A DNA stretch of 12,423 nucleotides from Bacteroidales bacterium. Its GTDB lineage: Bacteria > Bacteroidota > Bacteroidia > Bacteroidales > WCHB1-69. Positions 6,479 to 12,423 of this stretch are shown here, piece after piece (positions within the stretch are counted from its first letter, which is position 1; the number at the start of each line of letters is the position of its first letter). Position numbers and translations under genes: made by a program. The stretch is from positions 1 through 12,423 of the forward strand of contig JAIROC010000450.1 in the NCBI GenBank assembly GCA_031257735.1, given 5' to 3'. The notes beneath the pieces were generated by a model. The model was not told the DNA's origin. It saw nothing but the letters and a program-made list of their open reading frames with translations, and searched no databases.

Positions 6479-7660
6479 TTATGTTTTTATTTTTTTATAT
6501 GTTTGCAGCCATCGTTCAGGTATTTCATTTGAGCAGGCGATTTCGTAATCTTTATGAGAACAGGGAACAATATAGTGTCTACTGTATTTAGAATACTCCA
6601 TATTGTCAATAGGTATTTCCATCCACCATAATCCGCTGTTTTTGCTTTTGTAAAATATTATTTCGTAAGCATTTTCATGTAATGAAACAATATACTTGTA
6701 AAAATTGTTCTTTGTCTTGGAAGTAGGCGTATCATAGGTGCGGAGAGACACGCCGTCAATAAAGTACCATAATATTTCGGCAATAAGCATTCCACTTTGA
6801 TTGGCAATATCACAAGTAGGATTATATTCATATATTCCAAAAGAAGACAACTTATCACTACCTCCAGCCAATTGCGCCACCTTGCATATTTCATCTCCAC
6901 CAAATCCGTTGGGAGAAACATTTTTACAACCGGGAGCATCCGAAAATCTGATTGCAGACATATCCAAAGAAAGTATATCCGCATTACGAATAATAGGTTC
7001 ACATTCTATCAAATCCATACGTGCCAATCCCAAACGATGCGTGTCAAACAAAAGATTATGCATCAAATCTATTTCTGACGGATCTACTAAATAGGTTTGA
7101 TAACCAATATTGCTGTAATTAAACAAAAAATTAGGTTGTCTCAATATAATTCGATTTATGTAAGCATTGGAACGTAACGGAAGGTCTTCTCTTCCTATAT
7201 CAAAACGTGGATCTATGGAAACAATATTGGTAACCAAATTTAGTTTTTCGTATGCAAGATAATTGGCGTATGTAATATCCTGACTTCCGCCTATAATTAC
7301 AGGAACAATATTCTCCGATAGTAAATCCACAAGAATTTCGCTCAATACAGCATAAGTATCCGCAACTTGTTTACCTGTTTTCACATTGCCGAGATCAGCA
7401 ATTTCAGGCATCTTTTTATGTGGATACAGTTGATAAAAATAGTGTCGGACAGCATCTGGAGCAAAAGAACAGCCTTTGTTGTTATAGGCGTTTCTGTCTT
7501 CCTCTACTCCTATAAGAACAATCTTGGTATTGCTTAGGTCGGGAAAGTCTCCAACCGTATGCAACCCTATATTACTAATCATTTTATGTTCCAATGCATC
7601 ATCACAAGCCTCTATAATATCAAGACTGATAGGATTAAAAAACTGTTCTATATTTGTCAT
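6479..7660 (-). CDS. Arginase/formimidoylglutamase-fold protein with degenerate metal site
   Basis: The ureohydrolase fold (arginase, agmatinase, formimidoylglutamase) is recognisable: IVLIGVEEDRNAYNNKG (47-63), APDAVRHYFY (67-76), VPVIIGGSQDITYA (119-132), NIVSIDPRFDIG (145-156), ADILSLDMSAIRFSDAPG (227-244) and GFGGDEICKVAQLAG (252-266). Active family members bind two Mn ions through GGDH, DAHxD and SxDxDxxDP. Here these read GGSQD (124-128), DPRFD (150-154) and SLDMSAIR (231-238): the two histidines are gone and the final D-x-D pair is reduced to one aspartate. A classical binuclear Mn hydrolase is therefore unlikely; a binding, regulatory or changed catalytic role is possible. Automated labels such as formimidoylglutamase should be treated with caution. 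About 90 residues after 305 extend beyond the core fold. It lies 19 nt after topA and 3 nt before the GH3 gene, in one probable transcript. Confidence 0.87.
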   Translation of the reverse strand: MTNIEQFFNPISLDIIEACDDALEHKMISNIGLHTVGDFPDLSNTKIVLIGVEEDRNAYNNKGCSFAPDAVRHYFYQLYPHKKMPEIADLGNVKTGKQVADTYAVLSEILVDLLSENIVPVIIGGSQDITYANYLAYEKLNLVTNIVSIDPRFDIGREDLPLRSNAYINRIILRQPNFLFNYSNIGYQTYLVDPSEIDLMHNLLFDTHRLGLARMDLIECEPIIRNADILSLDMSAIRFSDAPGCKNVSPNGFGGDEICKVAQLAGGSDKLSSFGIYEYNPTCDIANQSGMLIAEILWYFIDGVSLRTYDTPTSKTKNNFYKYIVSLHENAYEIIFYKSKNSGLWWMEIPIDNMEYSKYSRHYIVPCSHKDYEIACSNEIPERWLQTYKKIKT

Positions 7661-7679
7661 CTATATTCAAATAAGTATT

Positions 7680-10193
7680 TCATTTCTTTCTTCTCGTAAT
7701 TTTCTTTTTTACAGGTTTATCATTTTTATTTTGCATGATAATATCCAAACACTCCTGACAGCTTAGTTGTGTCGGATTTTTATCTTTGGGTATTTTATAA
7801 TTATCTTTTCCATCAGTAATATAAGCGCCATATTTTCCTTTGAGCACTTTGATATTTGGATTTTCTTCAAATGTCAGGATGGTTTTCTTTTTTTCTACAG
7901 CTTCAATAGTATTTAGAGCATCCTCAAGAGACAAATTTTTCACGTCTGTACCTGCAGGCAGAGAATAAAACTGTTTGTTATAGGCTACATAAGGTCCATA
8001 TCTACCCACAGCCACCGAAACATCCTTATCTTTATATTTTCCAAGGATGACAGCTGCTTTTTGTGCATCGGCGTCATTTTTTTGAGTGATAATTTCCAAA
8101 CAACGTTCTACTGTTATTGTCATCAGGTCTTCAGTTTTGGGAATAGAATAAAACTTTTCTCTATATCGTAGATAAGGACCATATCGTCCGTCATTGACCA
8201 TCAATTCTTCCCCTTCATGAGTTCCAACCACTCGTGGTAATTTAAACAGTTCCAATGCTTCTTCCATTGTAATTGTATCTATACTTTGAGTTGGTTTTAA
8301 TTTTGCATAAAGAGGTTTATCTTTTCCATCCGCATCGCCGATTTGAATAATCGGACCAAATCGAGCAAGTTTCGCGTATACATTTTTCTCCGAAGAAGGG
8401 TCTACGCCCAAGAGACGTTCTAATTTTGCTTTCTCTGATGTTTCTATGGTATTCTCCACACTCTTGTGAAACTTTATATAGAAATCACGGATCATATCTT
8501 CCCATTTTCTTTTACCGTCGGCAATATTATCAAATTCTTTTTCCACCTTTGCGGTAAAGTTATAGTTTAGAATATTCTCGAAATTGACAACCAGAAAATC
8601 GTTTACAATCATACCAACATCGGTAGGATATAGTTTTCCTTTTTCATATCCGACTTTTTCTTTTTTTGTACTTTGGGTTATCTTATCCTGTTTAAGCGTG
8701 AACACATTATAACTGCGTTCAAATCCTTCTTTTTCTCCTTTGAGTGCATACTGTCGTTTTTGAATGGTTGAAATAATAGGGGCGTAGGTAGAAGGTCTTC
8801 CTATACCTAATTCTTCCAATTTTCTCACCAAACTTGCTTCGGTATAGCGATAAGGTTGTTGCGAAAATTTTTCTATTGACTGTATCTGAACGACAGGCAA
8901 ATTCATTCCCTGTTGGATAGGGGGTAGTTCAGCTGTTCTGTCTTCATCGTTTTCTTCATCGTCACGGGATTCTCGATATACTTTTAGAAAACCATCAAAC
9001 AATAACACTTCTCCTTCTGTAATAAATTTTTCAGTTCTTGTCGATACATCAATGGTTATTATTGTTTTTTCAAATTTGGCGTCGCTCATTTGAGAAGCAA
9101 TTGTCCGTTTCCAGATAAGTTCATACAAACGTTTTTGAGAATTATCTCCTGTATTGATTGTATGCTGGTTCATATAAGAGGGACGAATTGCTTCGTGGGC
9201 TTCTTGAGCTCCTTTGGTTTTGGTTACATATTTACGTGTTTTGGAATATTCAGCGCCATAATGTTTATCAATTTCTTCTTTTGCGTTTGCCAATGCAAAA
9301 TCCGACAGATTGACAGAATCGGTACGCATATAAGTGATATAGCCTGCTTCGTATAATTGTTGTGCTACCGACATGGTTCTGGATACAGAAAAACCTAATT
9401 TACGAGAAGCTTCCTGTTGTAAGGTAGAGGTAGTAAAAGGGGCTGAAGGGGATCTTTTGGCAGGATTTTTTTCGACGCTACCAACTGTAAAACTTGCACC
9501 CTTACATTTCTCAAGGAAATCTTTTGCTTCTTCTTCTGTTTTAAAACGGGTATTTAATTCTGCTTGAATACTGATACCTTTTTCTGAACCATTGTCAACC
9601 AAAAATTCAGCTATTACGCGGTAAGTTGATACGGTTTGAAAATTTTGTATTTCTTTTTCACGTTCAACAATCAAACGTACGGCGACTGATTGTACACGTC
9701 CTGCAGACAAAGCGGGTCTTATTTTTTTCCACAATACGGGAGATAATTCAAAGCCTACGAGTCTGTCCAATACACGACGTGCCTGTTGTGCATCTACCAA
9801 ATTAATATCCAAGTCTCTTGGATTTTCGATGGCATGAATAATAGACGGTTTGGTTATTTCATGAAAGACAATACGTCTTGTTTTATTATCGGAGAGTTTC
9901 AATACTTCTTTCAGATGCCACGATATAGCTTCACCTTCTCTATCTTCATCCGTTGCAAGCCATACGATGTCTGCTTTTTCAACATCTTCTTTCAGCTCGT
10001 TTATTATTTTGGTTTTTCCTTGTGATATTTCATATAAGGGAGCAAAATTATTTTCTATGTCTATGCCAAATTTTTTTTCAGGCAAATCTCGAACATGTCC
10101 CATACTTGATTTTACTCTATAATCTTTCCCTAAAAATTTCTCTATTGTTTTTGCTTTTGCAGGAGATTCTACAATCACCAAATTTCTACTCAT
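7680..10193 (-). CDS. topA: DNA topoisomerase I (type IA), Bacteroidota form
   Basis: Relaxes negatively supercoiled DNA by passing one strand through a transient 5'-phosphotyrosyl break. Length 837 residues. The Toprim domain starts at LVIVESPAKAKTIEKFLG (5-22, catalytic E9) and has ATDEDREGEAISWHL (80-94; D82, D84, E86 for Mg). The catalytic tyrosine is most likely Y289 or its neighbour in YITYMRTDSVNLS (285-297), inside the TYMRTDS signature. LGIGRPSTYAPIISTI (462-477) is a further family hallmark. An acidic stretch DDEENDED lies at 411-418. The C-terminus has no four-cysteine zinc fingers; instead it has Toprim_C-type repeats marked by RFGP (611), RYGPY (670), RYGPY (731) and KYGAY (787), and ends in a basic tail KKKITRRKK. 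This pattern is normal for the phylum. It appears to be the first gene of a four-gene operon with the ureohydrolase-like, GH3 and nuclease genes. Confidence 0.98.
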   Translation of the reverse strand: MSRNLVIVESPAKAKTIEKFLGKDYRVKSSMGHVRDLPEKKFGIDIENNFAPLYEISQGKTKIINELKEDVEKADIVWLATDEDREGEAISWHLKEVLKLSDNKTRRIVFHEITKPSIIHAIENPRDLDINLVDAQQARRVLDRLVGFELSPVLWKKIRPALSAGRVQSVAVRLIVEREKEIQNFQTVSTYRVIAEFLVDNGSEKGISIQAELNTRFKTEEEAKDFLEKCKGASFTVGSVEKNPAKRSPSAPFTTSTLQQEASRKLGFSVSRTMSVAQQLYEAGYITYMRTDSVNLSDFALANAKEEIDKHYGAEYSKTRKYVTKTKGAQEAHEAIRPSYMNQHTINTGDNSQKRLYELIWKRTIASQMSDAKFEKTIITIDVSTRTEKFITEGEVLLFDGFLKVYRESRDDEENDEDRTAELPPIQQGMNLPVVQIQSIEKFSQQPYRYTEASLVRKLEELGIGRPSTYAPIISTIQKRQYALKGEKEGFERSYNVFTLKQDKITQSTKKEKVGYEKGKLYPTDVGMIVNDFLVVNFENILNYNFTAKVEKEFDNIADGKRKWEDMIRDFYIKFHKSVENTIETSEKAKLERLLGVDPSSEKNVYAKLARFGPIIQIGDADGKDKPLYAKLKPTQSIDTITMEEALELFKLPRVVGTHEGEELMVNDGRYGPYLRYREKFYSIPKTEDLMTITVERCLEIITQKNDADAQKAAVILGKYKDKDVSVAVGRYGPYVAYNKQFYSLPAGTDVKNLSLEDALNTIEAVEKKKTILTFEENPNIKVLKGKYGAYITDGKDNYKIPKDKNPTQLSCQECLDIIMQNKNDKPVKKKITRRKK

Positions 10194-10440
10194 ACAACTT
10201 GTTTTTTCCTTTAATCAAAATTCATCTATGAAGATAAAATTTTGTTCCTTAATTATTCCGATGAAATAAGCAGTTGGTATAACGAGTATCATTACCCGAT
10301 ATTATAACCCGATATGAATTGGCATGTCTCAAAACAAAGAAAAATAATTTTTTCTTTGCAAAGGAAGCATCTCTTTACCCGAATTGTAACTGCTTTTTGG
10401 GTGTTCATAATTCTGAGAATTTCTTTTGTTGAAAGGGGTA
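10194..10440. promoter_or_regulatory. topA upstream region with repeated ACCCGATAT boxes
   Basis: No gene is visible. Two exact copies of ACCCGATAT lie 13 bp apart (10294-10302 and 10307-10315), and a related ACCCGAAT with the same downstream -ATTGTAAC flavour lies at 10377-10384, so a repeated protein-binding site is possible. A palindrome CTTTGCAAAG is centred near 10358. The best minus-strand -7 candidate for topA is 10216-10223 (GAATTTTG on that strand, one base off TAnnTTTG), 23 bp before the start codon. These are candidates only; no full-consensus promoter was found. Confidence 0.35.
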
Positions 10441-10522
10441 AAAAAAAATGAGGCGCTTATATAATTATTTATAAACTATATGGGCTGAAACAAAATGACA
10501 AATCCAAGCCAGCAGCGCCTCA
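10441..10522 (-). terminator. Intrinsic terminator candidate after rimM
   Basis: Read on the minus strand, TGAGGCGCT (10522-10514) pairs perfectly over 9 bp with AGCGCCTCA (10457-10449), and eight T residues follow (10448-10441). This GC-rich stem plus T-run is placed 32 nt after the rimM stop, so it should end the rpsP-rimM transcript before topA. The loop of 56 nt is unusually long for an intrinsic terminator and can form weaker inner pairs (GGCT with AGCC). It could instead mark the 3' end of a small RNA. Confidence 0.7.
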
Positions 10523-10553
10523 AAAAATTAACCCTAATTCTTTCAATTCTCTA

Positions 10554-11078
10554 TCACTCTCCAATATATAATTCTATTAAATCGGGAGGCGCTTCTATCT
10601 CAATAGTTTTATTTTCTCTATCTACTTTCTTAACAAATTCATCAACGAGAGGGATAAATATTTCTCCGCGAGGATGTATAATTTGCATGACAGCCTGAGG
10701 CGTATAATCCAACACGTCTTGACATACTCCTATGTTTCCTTTATTTATATCAATAACTGTAAAACCTCGTATTTCATGATAATAAAACTTATCCCCTGTA
10801 AGTTTCGGTAACATGGATAAAGGTAAATACAAGTTAACGTTTACATAATGAGCAGCAGAAGTAATATCTATGCTCCGAAAAAGAGCAATGATTTGATTTC
10901 TACTTTTGATTTTTATTTCTTCAATAGAAAAAGGTATTGGTTCTCCTTCCCAATCGAAGAAAACTGATGTTAGTGTATAATATTTTTCGGGTTCATCTGT
11001 ATCTAAATGAATCACTAATTCACCTTTAACACCAAATACTTTTGTTACTTTACCCAAATAAAAATAGTTGCTAAACAT
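10554..11078 (-). CDS. rimM: Ribosome maturation factor RimM
   Basis: Binds ribosomal protein S19 and helps the 30S head mature, a role known in E. coli. The 174-residue length is typical. The N-terminal RimM domain (about 1-88) opens with LGKVTKVFGVKGELVIHL (8-25), matching the family's G-x-V-x-K-x(2)-G-x-KGE signature. The C-terminal PRC-barrel (about 95-170) contains GVCQDVLDYTPQAVMQI (116-132), IFIPLVDEFVKKVD (140-153) and ends in PPDLIELY (164-171), like the usual LPEGLLDL end. It begins 10 nt after rpsP, its common partner. trmD and rplS, which follow rimM in many bacteria, are absent; a terminator follows instead. Confidence 0.96.
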   Translation of the reverse strand: MFSNYFYLGKVTKVFGVKGELVIHLDTDEPEKYYTLTSVFFDWEGEPIPFSIEEIKIKSRNQIIALFRSIDITSAAHYVNVNLYLPLSMLPKLTGDKFYYHEIRGFTVIDINKGNIGVCQDVLDYTPQAVMQIIHPRGEIFIPLVDEFVKKVDRENKTIEIEAPPDLIELYIGE

Positions 11079-11088
11079 ATATCAATAG

Positions 11089-11748
11089 TTATTCTTTAGC
11101 AGGGGTTTCTTCCGTTACCTCTGGTGTTTGTTCAATAGTTTCAGATGTTATTTCCGCAATATTTTCCTGTGTTTCTGTTGCAGTTTGTGTTTCTGCTTTT
11201 GCTTTTGCTTTTGCTTGTGCTTTTTCCTCTGCTTCTGCTTGTGCTTTAGCTTCTGCTTCTGCTTTTTTAGCAGCTTCAGCAGCTAAGACGGCTTGACGTT
11301 TTTCATTAATGCTATCCGCTTTGGCTTCTTTTACTTTTGTTTCTGCTTCAATACGTTTTTTCATTATCGACTTTTGAGAGTTGATAATTTCCAATTTCAT
11401 ATCGCTCAACTTGTGAGCTTTTTCTTCTTTCCATGCAGTTAATTTTTCTTCCGCCTGTTCTTCTGTTAAGGCGCCTTTTTGAACGCCACCCATAAGATGT
11501 TGCTTCAAATAAATACCTTCTCTTCTTAGTATCATACGTACGGTATCGGTAGGTTGAGCCCCACAATTAATCCAATGATACGCTCTGTCGAAGTTAAGTA
11601 CTATAGTTGCTGGATGTGTTAGCGGGTTGTATGTGCCAATTTTCTCTATAAACCGTCCATCTCGGGGTGCACGACCATCCGCTATTACTACGTGGTAGAA
11701 AGGTTGTCCTTTTTTTCCTCGTCTTTGTAATCTAATTTTTACTGGCAT
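11089..11748 (-). CDS. rpsP: 30S ribosomal protein bS16 with long Ala/Glu/Lys tail
   Basis: Small-subunit protein bS16, needed for 30S assembly. The canonical part is residues 1 to about 82: MPVKIRLQRRGKKGQPFYHV, VIADGRAPRDGRFIEKIGTYNP (21-42) and the RMILRREGIY region (71-80). The total length of 219 is far above the 80-90 residues of E. coli S16. The tail first has a charged helical part (about 95-150), then an AKAEAEAKAQAEAEEKAQ-type low-complexity coil (161-185), and finally an acidic threonine-rich end (188-219). Longer S16 proteins are usual in Bacteroidota, but this one is on the long side. The tail is encoded in part by tandem GCTTTT-type hexamers (plus-strand reading, 11195-11224), which can change copy number. 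First gene of the rpsP-rimM pair; start fixed by the invariant MPVKIRLQR. Confidence 0.97.
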   Translation of the reverse strand: MPVKIRLQRRGKKGQPFYHVVIADGRAPRDGRFIEKIGTYNPLTHPATIVLNFDRAYHWINCGAQPTDTVRMILRREGIYLKQHLMGGVQKGALTEEQAEEKLTAWKEEKAHKLSDMKLEIINSQKSIMKKRIEAETKVKEAKADSINEKRQAVLAAEAAKKAEAEAKAQAEAEEKAQAKAKAKAETQTATETQENIAEITSETIEQTPEVTEETPAKE

Positions 11749-11781
11749 AATTGTATTTATTTAGTCTTTAATTTAGGAGTG

Positions 11782-11821
11782 CAAATTTCGTCATTTTTTC
11801 GATACGAAACGTCATTTTTCG
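11782..11821 (-). promoter_or_regulatory. Candidate rpsP promoter with a 21-bp-spaced direct repeat
   Basis: On the minus strand 11789-11782 reads GAAATTTG, one base off TAnnTTTG, 33 bp before the rpsP start. Immediately upstream lie two near-identical boxes (plus strand CGTCATTTTTTCG at 11789-11801 and CGTCATTTTTCG at 11810-11821), offset by 21 bp, about two helical turns. Such an arrangement suits a promoter-proximal binding site for a regulator of ribosomal-protein expression; this is inference from position and spacing. Confidence 0.4.
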
Positions 11822-11920
11822 TTTATTTTTTTTTATCATTAGTAAGCGTATATAAATAAAGTACTTACAACAAGCATAAATGTCAAAAATGGCTATTATT
11901 ACTCTCGAATATGGTCTTTT

Positions 11921-12085
11921 TTCGTCAGACAGTACCGAGAATTTGTCGGAGTTTTCGCATGAAATCCGATTTTTTCTCTCATTTTCTACTCTTTTTTTCG
12001 TGATATTTTTCTCTTGTTTTTGTACCGTCTATTCGGACGGGAAAAAACGAATAATATTTTTGTACTGTCTGTCCGAAAACTCACA
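11921..12085. repeat. Intergenic inverted-repeat cluster
   Basis: CAGACAGTAC (11926-11935) and GTACTGTCTG (12062-12071) are a perfect 10-bp inverted pair, continued outward by T-rich/CGAAAA flanks. Between them are two hairpins: TCGGA-g-TTT with AAA-TCCGA (11946-11969) and CCGTCT-attc-GGACGG (12025-12040). The segments TTTTTGTACCGTCT (12017-12030) and TTTTTGTACTGTCT (12057-12070) are direct repeats. The right arm plus CCGAAAACTC (12062-12082) recurs inverted at 125-141. A 75-codon plus-strand frame crosses this region, but its composition follows the T-rich repeat and I do not regard it as a gene. Confidence 0.6.
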
Positions 12086-12150
12086 AATTCATTTTCCCAA
12101 TGTATAATCACAATCAAGGAATAATTAGAGTCTGTCTATAAAGTATAATT

Positions 12151-12171
12151 ATGAATTATGAATTATGAATT
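12151..12171. repeat. Three tandem ATGAATT heptamers
   Basis: Perfect ATGAATT x3, the inverse complement of the heptamers at 172-199. Just before it, 12122-12136 (TAATTAGAGTCTGTC) is the inverse of 135-149 with one mismatch. The same ingredients thus occur at both ends of the window, although in a different order, which argues for dispersed repeat modules and against simple terminal repeats of one big element. Confidence 0.7.
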
Positions 12172-12201
12172 GGGCTGACGCACGAAAACGCCTAATCAGC
12201 A

Positions 12202-12307
12202 CGTCATTGCGAGCGCAGCGAAGCAATCCAGAGAATTGATTACGAATATTCTGGATTGACTACGTCGAGCTCGTAAACTCGGTTGCTTCGCTACGCTACC
12301 AATGACG
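12202..12307. repeat. REP-like imperfect palindrome (CGTCATTG...CAATGACG)
   Basis: The left arm begins CGTCATTGCGAGCG and continues to CAGCGAAGCAATCC (12202-12229); the right arm at 12281-12307 is its inverse with about 24 of 27 matching bases. An inner pair ATCCAGA (12226-12232) and TCTGGAT (12250-12256) forms a second hairpin, and a CGAGCTCG palindrome sits at 12266-12273. The CGTCATTGCGAGCG...GCGAAGCAATCC arm resembles dispersed repeats I recall in many bacterial genomes; this was not checked. Likely a non-autonomous REP/MITE element; no transposase nearby. Confidence 0.75.
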
Positions 12308-12379
12308 AGATTATTCATTTTACACATATTCATCTATCTAAATATACTCCTCTCGTCGTAATTTTATGTGAACAGCAAA

Positions 12380-12423
12380 GGGCTGAAAGCCCGAAATCAA
12401 TAGCACAGGGCAACGCCCTGTGT
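12380..12423. repeat. Two-hairpin REP-like element cut by the window end
   Basis: A small hairpin GGGCT-gaa-AGCCC (12380-12392) is followed by a strong one, CACAGGGC-aac-GCCCTGTG (12404-12422), with an 8-bp perfect stem. Such a paired arrangement of GC-rich hairpins in AT-rich DNA is typical of REP sequences. The element may continue past the window. Between 12308 and 12379 nothing else is recognisable. Confidence 0.65.

Noticed and set aside
6658..7094. Frames of 93-114 codons on both strands inside the ureohydrolase-like gene
   Set aside because: They are shadows of a well-supported gene in another frame and show no protein family signs.
9090..10231. Several plus-strand frames of 64-92 codons antisense to topA
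   Set aside because: They lie opposite conserved topA domains; cysteine- and phenylalanine-rich composition is the expected result of reading lysine/glutamate-rich codons backwards.
11880..12107. A 75-codon plus-strand frame with a hydrophobic F-rich middle
   Set aside because: Its sequence follows the T-rich inverted-repeat DNA beneath it, it has no promoter match at a fitting distance and no recognisable protein features. A small membrane protein cannot be fully excluded.
135..12136. The window as one large mobile element bounded by the 15-bp inverted repeats at 135-149 and 12122-12136
   Set aside because: The interior consists of housekeeping operons, there is no transposase or integrase, and the flanking heptamer arrays are arranged in a different order at the two ends. 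Dispersed repeats explain it better.

Overview
This 12.4 kb window is AT-rich chromosomal DNA that most likely comes from a member of the Bacteroidales (phylum Bacteroidota). Four things point there. Promoter-like sequences match the Bacteroidota -7 consensus TAnnTTTG. Shine-Dalgarno sequences are missing before the starts. The DNA topoisomerase I ends in Toprim_C-type repeats instead of zinc fingers, and ribosomal protein S16 has a long C-terminal tail. The genus cannot be determined from what is visible. Nothing looks like a phage, an insertion sequence with a transposase, a CRISPR array, a tRNA or an rRNA.

Layout. (1) Positions 196-3103, minus strand: a tight three-gene unit read as mltG (endolytic transglycosylase), then a PduO-type cobalamin adenosyltransferase, then a 433-residue protein of unknown function; a good promoter match lies just before mltG. 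(2) Positions 3104-3555: an intergenic region with a palindromic, probably dispersed repeat, followed by a promoter for (3) a plus-strand outer-membrane beta-barrel protein at 3556-4245. (4) Positions 4235-10193, minus strand: topA, a ureohydrolase-fold protein with a degraded metal site, a GH3-family acyl-adenylating enzyme, and a small Cas4/RecB-like nuclease with an Fe-S cysteine set. The gaps are 19, 3 and 21 nt, so this is probably one operon led by topA. Its last gene overlaps the 3' end of the beta-barrel gene by 11 nt. (5) Positions 10554-11748, minus strand: rpsP then rimM, followed by a strong intrinsic terminator candidate. (6) Positions 11749-12423: no convincing gene, but several layers of inverted, tandem and REP-like repeats, some of which are related to repeats at the left end (1-195) and at 3172-3367.

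How the parts work together. The core genes cover translation (rpsP, rimM), DNA supercoiling (topA), control of peptidoglycan strand length (mltG) and cobalamin activation (PduO). The most unusual gene content is the trio behind topA: an apparently metal-ligand-depleted arginase-fold protein, a bacterial GH3 ligase and a stand-alone PD-(D/E)XK nuclease. The other notable aspect is the intergenic repeats, which share a design of 7-bp AT-rich tandem units around GC-rich hairpin cores. I see no clear evidence of a complete new defence or mobile system here; the findings are leads of moderate interest.
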